64,000 bases of DNA from assembly GCA_017404505.1 (NCBI GenBank), contig JAFRCE010000022.1, positions 26,644-90,643 of the forward strand. Reading direction: 5' to 3'. How positions within the stretch are numbered: the first letter of the stretch is position 1; the number at the start of each line of letters is the position of its first letter. Origin of the DNA: Solobacterium sp. (GTDB lineage: Bacteria; Bacillota_I; Bacilli_A; Erysipelotrichales; Erysipelotrichaceae). Below the pieces are notes generated by a model. That model did no database searches and was not told the origin of the DNA. It saw only the letters and a program-made list of their open reading frames with translations. Of the stretch, positions 43,883 to 52,956 are shown in pieces. Both the position numbers and the translations under genes were made by a program.

Positions 43883-46447
43883 ATGAGAAACAGAAATCTT
43901 GCAGGACAGGCTGTCCGCGTCATCGCGGCCCTGCTGCTGAGTGTCTCTGCCGTCACAGCCGGCAGTTTCCTGCCGGTTCAGGCAGAAGCGATCGATCCGA
44001 TTCTTTTTTCGGAAGTCTACTTTTTCCATAATGCGTCCGGCGGCTACGCGGTCGACGATGTCTGGGCAGTCGCCTGGGACAGGTGGGAACTGCATGGCAA
44101 GCCGGCCTACTGTATCGAGCCTTCGGTATTTGTGACTTATGACGATGTCTACAGTGCGGAAGACTTTATGTCTTATGAAGGACTGTCATACGATCAGAAA
44201 ATGCGGCTGAAGGACATTGCTCATTTCGGCTTCGGACCGGGCAGGGACAGCACCCTGGATTATATTGCCACCCAGCTGATGATCTGGATCGCGGTGGACA
44301 GCCGGCTTTCCGAATCACAGGTGTATATGCAGGAAGGTGACAGTCATATTCTGACCAACGGCACGGATATCACGGCGGAGGTACAGGCCCGCATCAATGA
44401 AATCGAGGCGGATATCAGCCGCTATCATACCGAACCGAAACTGGCGATCTACAACAGCACGAGCGGGGAATATCTCGATCCTGACGCGGACGTGATTGAA
44501 GCATATGTGAATGACGAACTTGTCATTACCGATCAGGCCGGCGTGCTTGCTGACTATGACATCGTCGAAAACAGCTGCTCAGGTGGCAGTGTGTCGAAAG
44601 ACGGCAATGTGCTGAGCGTGCAGTTTACGGAAGCCTGTGAGGATCAGTCCGTTCTGCTGCGGCACAGGGCTTCGGACGTCAATGCCAACGGCGCGGTCTA
44701 CTTCTACCGGGGCGGCAGCGTGCAGAATCTGATGTCGGCCGGCTGCGCGTCGGACGGGGTGGAGAAACGGCTGAATTTTAAAGCCATCGGTGTCGATCTC
44801 AGGATCAACAAGGCATCTTCGGAAAAGATGCTGGCACTGCCCGATGCCAGACTGGGTCTGTACGAAGATGAAAATGGCAACGGCATCTTTGATGAAGGTG
44901 AAACACTGATCGAAGAATTCCTGTCCGGCACGGAAGAATATGTCATTCATGATCTGATTCCCGAGCATCATTATGTCCTGCATGAGATCGAAGCGCCGAA
45001 CGGCCATGTCCGTACTGACGACATCGCTTTTTATCCGCGGCGGGAAGATGCCGAAAACGGACTTTCCTGTCTGATGGTGGACGATGCCTTTCAGGTCATT
45101 GTCCGCAAGAATACCCAGCGTAACGACCGAATCGCCGATGTCGAACTGACCATCATCGATGCCGAAAGCGGTAAGACAGCCCGCAGTGAAAACGGTGAAG
45201 AAGCGGTGTACCGGACGATGGCGGACATCGACTGGGACTGTTCAAAATATCTGCGCGAGGGGCATGATTATATTCTTCGCGAAACGGAACTGATCGGCGG
45301 TGTCTTCAAAAGCGCCGACATCCGCTTCACGGCACCCCAGGCCGGTGATCCGGTTCTCTATGTATCGGTGACCATGATCGATCAGACCTATCAGGTCCTT
45401 GTCCGGAAAGTCGACAATACGGAAAACGCGTCAATCGTTCCCAATGTGACGCTGACACTGTATGAACTTGATGGGGAAGAAGAGAAGGAACTGGCTTTGC
45501 ATCGGACGGCGGAAAAGGAAGAATACTGGAATGTGACGGATCTTGTCAGAGCCGGTCATTCGTACCGCCTGAGGGAAACGGAAACAGCGCCGGGCTATTA
45601 TCTCAGCGACGATATCGACTTCGCCATACCGGAAGCGGAAAAACTGCAGGAAGACGATATCGTTTATGAAATCGTCATGACCGACGAGGTCCATAATGTC
45701 GTTTACGGCAAAAAGAACGAAGACGGCAGCTGGATCGATGGTGCCGTCATCCTGGTGCTGGATGAGGAAATGGAAGCGCGCATGCAGGAAATGACAGACG
45801 AAGAAAAGAAGGATCTGAAACAGGGCGAAGATTATCTGTACCGTTTCCGCAGCGAAAAGGAAGGCGTGAAGCAGGACGAAAACGGAGAAGAAATCAGACT
45901 GTATTCCGGCCGCACCTATTATCTGCATGAAGAAACAGCGCCATTTGGCTATATGCCGGCAAAGGAAGACGTGCCGTTCACGGTGAGCGGCACGCTGGAA
46001 ATGGAGCAGGAAGTATATCTGGTGGACGAACGGAGCCCGTTCCGGCTGGAAGTATATAAGTACGATGCCGCTCAGAAAGGAAAGGCTCTGCCAGGAGCGG
46101 AGTTTACCGTTTATCGGAAAGCGGATGATGCGAAGGCGGTGGATGTCAAGGGCAGGGAAGCCGTGCAGAAGACGGACGAGAAGGGACAGTGTGTCTTTGA
46201 TCTGCCGTATGAAGAGGCCGGTTACTATATCAGGGAGACAGGTGCGCCGGCCGGGTATCTCTGCAGCAGTGAGCGCATGGACGTCGTCATAGAAAAGGAT
46301 CCTGATTTTGACTGGTCACTGCCGCTGATCCGCAAATATTACGATCATGAAGTGCCCAACACCGCTGCCAAGGCGCCTCTGATGACCGCCCTGATATCCG
46401 TGGCCGCGCTTGTGCTGTTTGTCATCCTGCAGAAAAAACATGACTGA
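43883..46447 (+). CDS. Thioester-domain Cna_B/SpaA-type surface adhesin with VPNTA sorting signal
   Basis: An 854-residue exported adhesin. ATG 43883 heads a signal peptide with cleavage after AEA near residue 36. A thioester domain follows: Cys77 in PAYCIEP and Gln131 in YIATQLMIW are the expected crosslinking pair, giving covalent host or surface binding. The rest is a chain of prealbumin-like (Cna_B/SpaA) domains, each ending in an E-box: YVLHEIEAPNGH, YILRETELIGG, YRLRETETAPGYY, YYLHEETAPFGYM, YYIRETGAPAGYL. The C-terminus has VPNTA (824-828), a hydrophobic helix and a KKHD tail, so a sortase signal. The stop overlaps the sortase start by 8 bp. Confidence 0.88.
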   Translation: MRNRNLAGQAVRVIAALLLSVSAVTAGSFLPVQAEAIDPILFSEVYFFHNASGGYAVDDVWAVAWDRWELHGKPAYCIEPSVFVTYDDVYSAEDFMSYEGLSYDQKMRLKDIAHFGFGPGRDSTLDYIATQLMIWIAVDSRLSESQVYMQEGDSHILTNGTDITAEVQARINEIEADISRYHTEPKLAIYNSTSGEYLDPDADVIEAYVNDELVITDQAGVLADYDIVENSCSGGSVSKDGNVLSVQFTEACEDQSVLLRHRASDVNANGAVYFYRGGSVQNLMSAGCASDGVEKRLNFKAIGVDLRINKASSEKMLALPDARLGLYEDENGNGIFDEGETLIEEFLSGTEEYVIHDLIPEHHYVLHEIEAPNGHVRTDDIAFYPRREDAENGLSCLMVDDAFQVIVRKNTQRNDRIADVELTIIDAESGKTARSENGEEAVYRTMADIDWDCSKYLREGHDYILRETELIGGVFKSADIRFTAPQAGDPVLYVSVTMIDQTYQVLVRKVDNTENASIVPNVTLTLYELDGEEEKELALHRTAEKEEYWNVTDLVRAGHSYRLRETETAPGYYLSDDIDFAIPEAEKLQEDDIVYEIVMTDEVHNVVYGKKNEDGSWIDGAVILVLDEEMEARMQEMTDEEKKDLKQGEDYLYRFRSEKEGVKQDENGEEIRLYSGRTYYLHEETAPFGYMPAKEDVPFTVSGTLEMEQEVYLVDERSPFRLEVYKYDAAQKGKALPGAEFTVYRKADDAKAVDVKGREAVQKTDEKGQCVFDLPYEEAGYYIRETGAPAGYLCSSERMDVVIEKDPDFDWSLPLIRKYYDHEVPNTAAKAPLMTALISVAALVLFVILQKKHD

Positions 46448-47132
46448 CCACAGCCTGTTTCGCACCGGTGCGGCACTGCTGCTGGCGGTCTGCCTTTGCC
46501 GGCTGTATCCGTTTGTCAGAAGCGAGACAAAGCGAATACGGATCAAAGAGACGCTGCATCATCTGCAGGATCAGGAAGTGCTGTACAGCACGCCGGAACC
46601 GGCTGGATGTAAGACACTGGCCGGCATCCTGGTCAGTGAAAGTCTGCCGATGCGGGAGGAAATCGTTCAGGGCGAGGACGATCAGTATTATCTCAGCCAT
46701 CTGTGCGACGGCAGTGAAAGTGAAAACGGCACGCTGTTTCTTTCCTGCCACAGCGACTGGCAGGATATGAACCGGGTGATCTATGGACATCATGTCTTCT
46801 ATGAAAACATCCGCATGACACCGTTCTTCCAATTGCTCGATCCGAATGTCAGTGAAGAAGCGCGGCGGTTTGAACTCAGTACGGAAAACGGTGTTGAACC
46901 GTACCGGATGATCGCTGTTCTGGAAGTGGATTACGGACAGCCGGACGTCTTTGATTATCTGGCTGATCATTATGCGGGAAACGGACTGGCGGAATATAAC
47001 CGGCATCTGAAAGAAGATCTGATTTCCTGCTTTTTCGAAGACGTGCAGGAAACCGACCGGCTTCTGACATTCCTGACGTGCCGGGACGAAGACAGTCCGG
47101 TACGCATCCTGTTTATCGCCAAAGCGGAATAA
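46440..47132 (+). CDS. Class B sortase
   Basis: A 230-residue membrane-anchored transpeptidase. ATG 46440 overlaps the adhesin stop by 8 bp; an earlier in-frame start lies inside the adhesin. An N-terminal signal anchor (LFRTGAALLLAVCLCRLYPF) is followed by the sortase barrel: DQYYLSHLCDG, NRVIYGHHVFYENIRMTPFF with the catalytic His, LTFLTCRDED with Cys214, and PVRILFIAKAE with the catalytic Arg. The TYxTC-like block and length fit class B. It is almost certainly dedicated to the adjacent VPNTA adhesin. Confidence 0.85.
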   Translation: MTDHSLFRTGAALLLAVCLCRLYPFVRSETKRIRIKETLHHLQDQEVLYSTPEPAGCKTLAGILVSESLPMREEIVQGEDDQYYLSHLCDGSESENGTLFLSCHSDWQDMNRVIYGHHVFYENIRMTPFFQLLDPNVSEEARRFELSTENGVEPYRMIAVLEVDYGQPDVFDYLADHYAGNGLAEYNRHLKEDLISCFFEDVQETDRLLTFLTCRDEDSPVRILFIAKAE

Positions 47133-47156
47133 AAAAAGGATAATCACATATCCTTT
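47131..47156. terminator. Terminator between sortase and the small lipoprotein
   Basis: AAAGGATA (47135-47142) / TATCCTTT (47149-47156), 6-nt loop. The seven-A run at 47131-47137 gives a strong T tract on the minus strand; the plus-strand tail is weak. Confidence 0.75.
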
Positions 47157-47563
47157 CAGTTGCCGAGATTTTCCCTGAGCAGGGTGACCATGTTTTCCAG
47201 GTACGGAACGTCGTCGTCGGATGCCCGGAACCATCTTCTGTCGACGTTGATATAAGGCGGCAGAAGATAGATGGTCTTGGTAAAGGCTCTGGCCTGAACA
47301 TCGATCTTCAGGGCATTGTCGATATCGACTTCGCTTTCCTCTACTGGATAAAGAGTCTTGATGACATTCATGTTGGTGACGAATTTCTCAATTTTACCGC
47401 TGTTCAGATAGTCGCCTTCGCCGAACTCGCCGCCGGACACATGAACGGCCAGGACCTGGGTATACTGGATCTGCAGAAGAGAAAGATCCAGCGTGTCATT
47501 ACTGCAGGCGGAAAGCGTAAAGGCAAGAACAGCGCAAATCAATATCCGAAAGAGTTTTTTCAT
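47156..47563 (-). CDS. Small lipoprotein of unknown function
   Basis: A 135-residue exported protein from ATG 47563 (AAGGAG ten bases before); GTG 47569 is a possible alternative. The signal MKKLFRILICAVLAFTLSAC has a clean lipobox (LSAC). The mature part LQIQYTQVLAVHVSGGEFG then IDNALKIDVQARAFTKTIY looks like a compact alpha/beta domain, ending in Asp-rich RASDDDVPYLENMVTLL. I do not recognise the family. It is convergent with the sortase gene and has a terminator directly after its stop. Confidence 0.7.
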   Translation of the reverse strand: MKKLFRILICAVLAFTLSACSNDTLDLSLLQIQYTQVLAVHVSGGEFGEGDYLNSGKIEKFVTNMNVIKTLYPVEESEVDIDNALKIDVQARAFTKTIYLLPPYINVDRRWFRASDDDVPYLENMVTLLRENLGN

Positions 47564-47668
47564 AATCACAGAGCTCCTTGTGCATGCTTATACATTCTAT
47601 CATATCTGCCGGAAAGACAAGTGATAAAGATGCTCAGCGTGACGTACATTTATTCCGGAGGGAATGCA

Positions 47669-47698
47669 TTGACAAGGAAAACGCAAACTTGTTATATT
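47669..47698 (+). promoter_or_regulatory. pyrBI promoter
   Basis: Perfect -35 TTGACA (47669-47674) and -10 TATATT (47693-47698) at 18 bp (or TTATAT at 17 bp). Transcription would start near 47705, leaving a leader of about 140 nt. Confidence 0.8.
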
Positions 47699-47790
47699 TA
47701 CTCCGATGAGATACGGAGCACCTGAAAACGCAAGATTCACGGCAGTGCATTTCACGGGGGCTTTATTCTCTTTTGCAGTATCTGTAACGA

Positions 47791-47823
47791 ATCCGTAATG
47801 TGCAGGCACATACGGATTTTTTT
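47791..47823 (+). terminator. pyrBI leader attenuator
   Basis: ATCCGT-A-ATGTGC (47791-47803) pairs with GCACATACGGAT (47806-47817), followed by six or more T residues. A rival helix, GATTC (47734-47738) with GAATC (47789-47793), would open its 5' arm. An early CTCCG/CGGAG hairpin lies at 47701-47718. Confidence 0.8.
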
Positions 47824-47843
47824 CTGCCGAACAAGGAGGGAAA

Positions 47844-48773
47844 ATGCGCAGTGTAATTGATGTATTAGATCTTTCTGAACAGGAACTTGATGAACTGATC
47901 GCGACTGCCCTGGATATCATTGCCAATCCGGCAAAATATGCTGAAGCATGCCACGGTAAAAAACTGGCCACGCTGTTCTTTGAGCCGAGCACCCGCACAC
48001 GTCTGAGCTTTGAAGCCGCCATGTACGAGCTGGGCGGCAATGTGCTTGGCTTTTCGGAGGCGAACAGTTCCTCCGCCGCGAAAGGCGAAAGCGTGGCGGA
48101 TACCGCCAAGACGGTCAGCTGCTATGCCGATATCATCGCCATGCGTCATCCGAAGGAAGGCGCGGCATACATCGCCGCCCAGGCAGCTTCCGTACCGGTC
48201 ATCAATGCCGGCGACGGCGGCCACTGTCATCCGACACAGACGCTGGCGGATCTGCTGACGATCTACCGTGAGAAGGGAACTTTTGAGAATCTGACCCTGG
48301 GTTTATGCGGCGACCTGAAATTCGGTCGCACCGTGCATTCATTGATCAACGCGATGTCCCGCTATGCCGGACTGAAGCTGATCCTGATCTCACCGGAAGA
48401 ACTGAAGGTTCCTTCCTATGTGAAGCAGAAACTGAAGGACGAGCACATTCCTTACGAACAGACCACGAACCTGGAAGCGGCGATGCCGAAACTGGACGTT
48501 CTGTATATGACAAGAGTGCAGAGAGAGCGCTTCTTCAACGAAGAAGACTACCTGCGTCTGAAAGACAGTTATGTTCTGACTCTCGACAAACTGGCGAATG
48601 CTAAAAAAGACCTTGTCATCATGCATCCGCTGCCGCGTGTCAATGAGATTTCCGTAGCGGTGGACAATGATCCGCGGGCCTGCTATTTCAAGCAGGTGCT
48701 CAACGGCAAATACATGCGCATGGCTCTGATGCTCAAACTGTTAAAGGAGGCAGGTAAGATCAATGAATATTGA
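47844..48773 (+). CDS. pyrB: Aspartate carbamoyltransferase catalytic subunit
   Basis: A 309-residue enzyme that condenses carbamoyl phosphate and aspartate in pyrimidine synthesis. The carbamoyl phosphate loop is [20 protein letters not shown] (the STRT motif), with [14 protein letters not shown] and [15 protein letters not shown] following, then MTRVQRERF and [10 protein letters not shown] of the aspartate site. Length is standard. AAGGAGGG lies nine bases before ATG. It follows an attenuator and overlaps pyrI by 11 bp, so a regulated ATCase holoenzyme is made. No other pyr genes are nearby. Confidence 0.95.
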   Translation: MRSVIDVLDLSEQELDELIATALDIIANPAKYAEACHGKKLATLFFEPSTRTRLSFEAAMYELGGNVLGFSEANSSSAAKGESVADTAKTVSCYADIIAMRHPKEGAAYIAAQAASVPVINAGDGGHCHPTQTLADLLTIYREKGTFENLTLGLCGDLKFGRTVHSLINAMSRYAGLKLILISPEELKVPSYVKQKLKDEHIPYEQTTNLEAAMPKLDVLYMTRVQRERFFNEEDYLRLKDSYVLTLDKLANAKKDLVIMHPLPRVNEISVAVDNDPRACYFKQVLNGKYMRMALMLKLLKEAGKINEY

Positions 48774-49182
48774 TGCAATTCAAAACGGAATCGTCATTGA
48801 CCATATTGAAGCCGGCAGCGGCAAGAAACTGTACGATCTTCTGAAACTGGACGATCTCGACTGCTCGGTGGCGCTTTTGAAGAATGTCACTTCGGCCAAA
48901 TACGGACGTAAGGACATCATCAAGATCGACCGGGAAATGGATGTCAATCTGGATGCCATCGGCTTTATCGCTCCTAATGCGACGGTCGTCATGATCAAGG
49001 ACGGACAGATCGTGGAAAAGAAAAAACTGGATCTGCCGGCTGAACTGGTGGATGTCATCCGCTGCAAGAATCCCCGCTGCATTACCCAGACTGAACAGGA
49101 GATCCGTCACGTCTTTAAACTGACCGACCGAAAGAAACGGGAATACCGCTGTCTGTACTGCGAAGTCAAAGCATCGATCTGA
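48763..49182 (+). CDS. pyrI: Aspartate carbamoyltransferase regulatory subunit
   Basis: A 139-residue subunit that gives ATCase CTP/ATP control. The allosteric domain begins [20 protein letters not shown]; the zinc domain has the four ligands in IRCKNPRC and YRCLYCEVK. Both match PyrI from clostridia and enterics. Ribosome site AAAGGAGG lies within the pyrB 3' end and the genes overlap by 11 bp. A weak hairpin terminator follows. Confidence 0.94.
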   Translation: MNIDAIQNGIVIDHIEAGSGKKLYDLLKLDDLDCSVALLKNVTSAKYGRKDIIKIDREMDVNLDAIGFIAPNATVVMIKDGQIVEKKKLDLPAELVDVIRCKNPRCITQTEQEIRHVFKLTDRKKREYRCLYCEVKASI

Positions 49183-49188
49183 AACCAG

Positions 49189-49212
49189 AACCGCACAGCC
49201 GTGCGGTTATTC
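49189..49212 (+). terminator. Hairpin after pyrI
   Basis: AACCGCAC (49189-49196) / GTGCGGTT (49201-49208), loop AGCC; the T tract is weak (ATTC). Confidence 0.55.
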
Positions 49213-49274
49213 ACGTCACGGAGAATGTATACACGCATGTAAATCGCATGAGGGACGAAAAAGAGGAAGAATGT

Positions 49275-50945
49275 ATGAATGTTGACAGTAAGAAGCTTGA
49301 CACCGTGCTGCGTCAGACTTTGAAGAACACCAACAAAGGCGCCATCAGTGCTTTGATCTTCAATGAAAAGGAAGTTCTCTACGAAGGGCATGACGGCTGG
49401 GCTGATAAGAAGAATCACCGGAAGCCGGCATCCGACACTCTGTATATGATCGGCTCCAACACGAAAGTGATGACGACCCTCGGTCTGATGCGGCTGTGGG
49501 AGGATGGAAAACTGGATCCCCAGGACGATATCCGCAAATACATCCCCGAGTTCGAAGTGAAGAGCAGGATGGGTGACTATCCGTTTACGATCGAGGACTT
49601 CCTGATGCATCGCAGCGGGCTTGTCTGTGACATGTACCGGTATATGACCGACGGCAGATTTCACTACCGGGATATCGTGGCGGGTCTAAGGGGTACGTGG
49701 CGGACGGCATTGCCGACCGAGATGTTCTCCTATTCCAATCTCGGCTATACGCTGCTGGGTATCGTCATCGAACGCGTCAGCGGTATGGCTTATGCGGACT
49801 TCCTGCAGAAATATCTGTTTGAACCGCTGCAGATGGAAGTGTATTTCCTCGCCGAAAATGAACTGCCGGAAGCGGTGCGGAACCGTGTCGCTCAATCCTA
49901 TGACAGGAAAGGAAAGCGTCAGCTGGATCCGCTGGGCTGCTGCATACCGGCCGGCTCCCATACCTACACGACTGTATATGATCTGATGAAAATGGCACAG
50001 ATGATCCTGAACAAGGGCAAAGCGGGAAAAAAGCGTCTTTATCAGAAAAAGACGATCGAGTGGCTGGAACAGCTTCCCGTCCGTGATGAACTGGACCGGG
50101 AACTGGCGGTGATCGGTCACAGTCTGTTCCACAACAAAGCCCTTTCCGATTATCAGACCGGACCGTTCCACGGTCACGGCGGCGCGACGGTTTATCATTA
50201 TTCGCTGTATGATTACCTGCCGGAAGAAAAGATCGGTATCATCATTTTCTCGAGTTTTGAAACCGGACGTCCGATCATTACCAGACTGGAGAGAGCCCTT
50301 CTCAACGAATATCTGAAACAGGCCGGCTTCCGGAAGAAGGAAACAGGAAAGCGGCCGAAAGTCAGAAGCGATATTACGAACTATGTCGGCAAATACGACA
50401 CCGCCTTCGGTCCATTGGCTTTTGCGCTCAGTGATCAGGGCAGACTGGTGCTGCAGGCCGGACAGCTGTGCATGAAGACGGAAACCCTGGCCGATGGCTG
50501 GCTGCGTGTCATCCTGCCAAAGCCGCTGAAAGATGTACCGGCTGAACTCAGAGTGCTGGCCAGCGGGGATCTGAAGCAGGCTGTCTACTTCGGCCATCCG
50601 GTTCTGATCATGGACAATGGCAGTGCGAAAACAGTCATCGGCAGCCGTTATCAGGAACCCTGTATCAATGAGACGTGGCTGAAAGCTGTCGGCGCATATC
50701 AGCCGCAGGAAGGAATCGATGCATTCTTCTTTACCGGCATGGATCTGTATCTGAAAGACGGTGAACTTGTTCTGACGCTGAAGATCATCGGTGAGAAGCT
50801 GAATTATTATCTGCGGGTGCTGAATGAGGAAGAAGCCCTTGTCAAAGGCTTCGGCCGCAACTGCCGGCAGACCGTGACGCTGAAGAAAGAAAAAGGATCT
50901 TTCATCCTGGTATGCGACGGTCTCAAAGCCCGTAAAAAGAGATAA
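49275..50945 (+). CDS. Serine hydrolase, beta-lactamase-related (class C-like fold)
   Basis: A 556-residue hydrolase from ATG 49275 (GAGGAAG eight bases before). The penicillin-binding/class C motifs are seen: Ser-x-x-Lys in MIGSNTKVMTTLG, Tyr-x-Asn in FSYSNLGYTLLG, and the HGG-type triad GPFHGHGGATVYH in place of KTG. No signal peptide is present, so it is cytoplasmic or non-classically exported. The C-terminal 190 residues form an extra beta-rich domain (TNYVGKYDTAFGPLAF) seen in esterase and peptidase members. Substrate may be an ester, D-amino peptide or lactam; sequence does not decide. Confidence 0.83.
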   Translation: MNVDSKKLDTVLRQTLKNTNKGAISALIFNEKEVLYEGHDGWADKKNHRKPASDTLYMIGSNTKVMTTLGLMRLWEDGKLDPQDDIRKYIPEFEVKSRMGDYPFTIEDFLMHRSGLVCDMYRYMTDGRFHYRDIVAGLRGTWRTALPTEMFSYSNLGYTLLGIVIERVSGMAYADFLQKYLFEPLQMEVYFLAENELPEAVRNRVAQSYDRKGKRQLDPLGCCIPAGSHTYTTVYDLMKMAQMILNKGKAGKKRLYQKKTIEWLEQLPVRDELDRELAVIGHSLFHNKALSDYQTGPFHGHGGATVYHYSLYDYLPEEKIGIIIFSSFETGRPIITRLERALLNEYLKQAGFRKKETGKRPKVRSDITNYVGKYDTAFGPLAFALSDQGRLVLQAGQLCMKTETLADGWLRVILPKPLKDVPAELRVLASGDLKQAVYFGHPVLIMDNGSAKTVIGSRYQEPCINETWLKAVGAYQPQEGIDAFFFTGMDLYLKDGELVLTLKIIGEKLNYYLRVLNEEEALVKGFGRNCRQTVTLKKEKGSFILVCDGLKARKKR

Positions 50946-50977
50946 AGAAAAGAGGCTGCTGATTACTCAGCGGCCTC
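50943..50977 (-). terminator. Intrinsic terminator of ftsH
   Basis: GAGGCTGCTGA (50952-50962) / TCAGCGGCCTC (50967-50977), one mismatch; on the minus strand followed by CTTTTCTTT. The ftsH stop codon lies in the loop. Confidence 0.8.
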
Positions 50978-52810
50978 CTGTGCGTTTTGTGGTTCTGTTT
51001 CGTCTTTGTTTTCCAGAATGCGCATGAACTCTTCGCCGGTGATCGTTTCTTTTTCATACAGGAAACGGGCGATCCGTTCCAGATCATCACGGTGTTCCTC
51101 GAGCATGGCAATCGCTTTCTGATGCTGGGTACGGACAAGTTCGACGACTTTTTTGTCGATCTCGGCAGCTGTTGTATCAGAGCAGGCAGGGGATGTGTCG
51201 TTGCCCAGATATTTGTTGTTGATGGATTCCATGGCGACCATGTCGAAGTCTTCCGACATGCCGTACTGGGAGATCATCGCCCGGGCGATCCTTGTGGCCT
51301 GTTCGATATCGTTGGCGGCACCGGTCGAGGTATTGCCGAAGACGACTTCCTCAGCAGCCCGGCCGCCGGTAATGGTGGCAATGCGGTTCTCCAGTTCTTC
51401 TTTGGTGTACAGGTAGTGATTGCCTTCTTCCACCTGCATGGTATAGCCAAGTGCTCCGGAAGTGCGGGGGATGATCGTGATCTTCTGGACCGGTGCGGAA
51501 TGTGACTGCAGTGCGGCAATCAGGGCATGACCCACTTCGTGATAGGATACCCGCAGTTTTTCCTCATCCGTCAGGATGGCGTTTTTCTTCTGGTAACCGG
51601 CGAAGACGACTTCAATGCTTTCCTCCAGGTCTTTCTGGCTGACCGCCGAGCGGCCTTCCCGGACAGCCCGCAGCGCGCCTTCGTTGATGATGTTGGCCAG
51701 TTCGGCACCGGAGGCACCGGAAGCCATGCGGGCAATGACGTTATAGTCAATACCCGGTTCTGTCTTCACTTTAGCGGCGTGGACTTTCAGAATGTCTTCC
51801 CGGCCCTGCAGGTCCGGCAGTTCCACCGGAACACGGCGGTCGAAGCGGCCCGGTCTCAGCAGTGCGGCATCGAGGCTTTCCGGCCGGTTGGTGGCAGCCA
51901 GAATGACGACGCCGTTGTTGCTTTCGAAACCGTCCATTTCGGTCAGCAGCTGGTTCAGGGTCTGCTCACGTTCGTCGTTGCCGCCGAGCTTGCCGGTGTT
52001 GCGTTTGCCGCCGATGGCATCGATTTCATCAATGAAAACGATGCACGGCGCCATTTCCTTGGCTTGCTTGAACAGGTCACGGACTTTGGAGGCACCCATA
52101 CCGACGAACATTTCGACAAATTCCGAACCGGACATGGAAATAAAGGGAACGTTGGATTCACCGGCCACGGCTTTCGCCAGCATGGTTTTGCCGGTGCCCG
52201 GCGGGCCGACCAGCAGAATGCCTTTCGGCATGGCGGCGCCGATGGCTTTGTATTTGCCGGGGTCGTGCAGGTAAGTGACGATTTCCTGCAGGTTTTCCTT
52301 GGCTTCATCTTCACCGGCGACATCCTTGAAGCGGATATCTCCGGTATTTTTTTCGTAGATACGTGCGTTTGACTTGCCGAGATTGAACGGGTTGGCACCG
52401 GCACCCGGCCGGTTCATGATCGCTCTTAACAGCAATGTCGCCATCAGTACCGGGAACAGCCAGCTGACGATCAGGGAGATCCATGGTGAGGACTGTTCCT
52501 GAATGTCGGCAGTGAATTTGACATCGGCGTCATACAGCCTCTGGGTCAGCTGGGGATCGTCCATCAGACCGGTCCGGTAGATCGTTTCGTCATTGGTTTT
52601 CTTATACAGGATCTGGTTGGACTGTATTTCCACTTCCTCCAGATGTCCGGCATCGATTTCTTTCATAAAGGTGCTGTAGTCTTCCAACTGGATCTGAGCC
52701 TGTTCCAGGAATGGTCTGGCAAACAGATTCAGCAGGACCAGGATCACCATTACGACAGCGTAGTAATAAATAATCGGCTTGCGCTGCTGGTTTTTGTCAT
52801 TAGGATTCAT
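50963..52810 (-). CDS. ftsH: ATP-dependent zinc metalloprotease FtsH
   Basis: A 615-residue membrane-bound AAA+ protease that removes damaged or unassembled membrane proteins. ATG 52810 has AAGGAGG nine bases before; TTG 52816 is less likely. Two N-terminal helices ([19 protein letters not shown], then [19 protein letters not shown]) flank the extracytoplasmic domain. Walker A is [14 protein letters not shown], Walker [12 protein letters not shown], the second region of homology [20 protein letters not shown], and the zinc site HEVGHALIA. The C-terminal tail is short and Glu-rich. A CIRCE operator upstream indicates heat-shock control. Confidence 0.96.
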   Translation of the reverse strand: MNPNDKNQQRKPIIYYYAVVMVILVLLNLFARPFLEQAQIQLEDYSTFMKEIDAGHLEEVEIQSNQILYKKTNDETIYRTGLMDDPQLTQRLYDADVKFTADIQEQSSPWISLIVSWLFPVLMATLLLRAIMNRPGAGANPFNLGKSNARIYEKNTGDIRFKDVAGEDEAKENLQEIVTYLHDPGKYKAIGAAMPKGILLVGPPGTGKTMLAKAVAGESNVPFISMSGSEFVEMFVGMGASKVRDLFKQAKEMAPCIVFIDEIDAIGGKRNTGKLGGNDEREQTLNQLLTEMDGFESNNGVVILAATNRPESLDAALLRPGRFDRRVPVELPDLQGREDILKVHAAKVKTEPGIDYNVIARMASGASGAELANIINEGALRAVREGRSAVSQKDLEESIEVVFAGYQKKNAILTDEEKLRVSYHEVGHALIAALQSHSAPVQKITIIPRTSGALGYTMQVEEGNHYLYTKEELENRIATITGGRAAEEVVFGNTSTGAANDIEQATRIARAMISQYGMSEDFDMVAMESINNKYLGNDTSPACSDTTAAEIDKKVVELVRTQHQKAIAMLEEHRDDLERIARFLYEKETITGEEFMRILENKDETEPQNAQEAAE

Positions 52811-52837
52811 ACGCAAAAACCTCCTTATGAATGTAGT

Positions 52838-52864
52838 TTAGCACTCTTACGCATAAAGTGCTAA
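52838..52864 (-). promoter_or_regulatory. CIRCE operator (HrcA site) of ftsH
   Basis: TTAGCACTC (52838-52846), nine-base spacer, AAGTGCTAA (52856-52864). This fits the CIRCE consensus TTAGCACTC-N9-GAGTGCTAA with one mismatch. A minus-strand -10 candidate TATAGT (52866-52871) lies just upstream, so HrcA would block initiation. Confidence 0.88.
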
Positions 52865-52914
52865 TACTATAATTTTTTTTTCTGTCATTTCGGCTGCCGG
52901 CATGCATGAAGACG

Positions 52915-52943
52915 GAAGAAAAAAGACTGCCGGAGCAGTCTTT
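52915..52943 (-). terminator. Intrinsic terminator of the galE operon
   Basis: AAAGACTGC (52922-52930) / GCAGTCTTT (52935-52943), loop CGGA; T-rich on the minus strand. Confidence 0.85.
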
Positions 52944-52956
52944 GCGGTAATATGAG

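Noticed and set aside
47705..47790. PyrR-binding antiterminator in the pyrBI leader
   Set aside because: The conserved PyrR loop sequence was not found.
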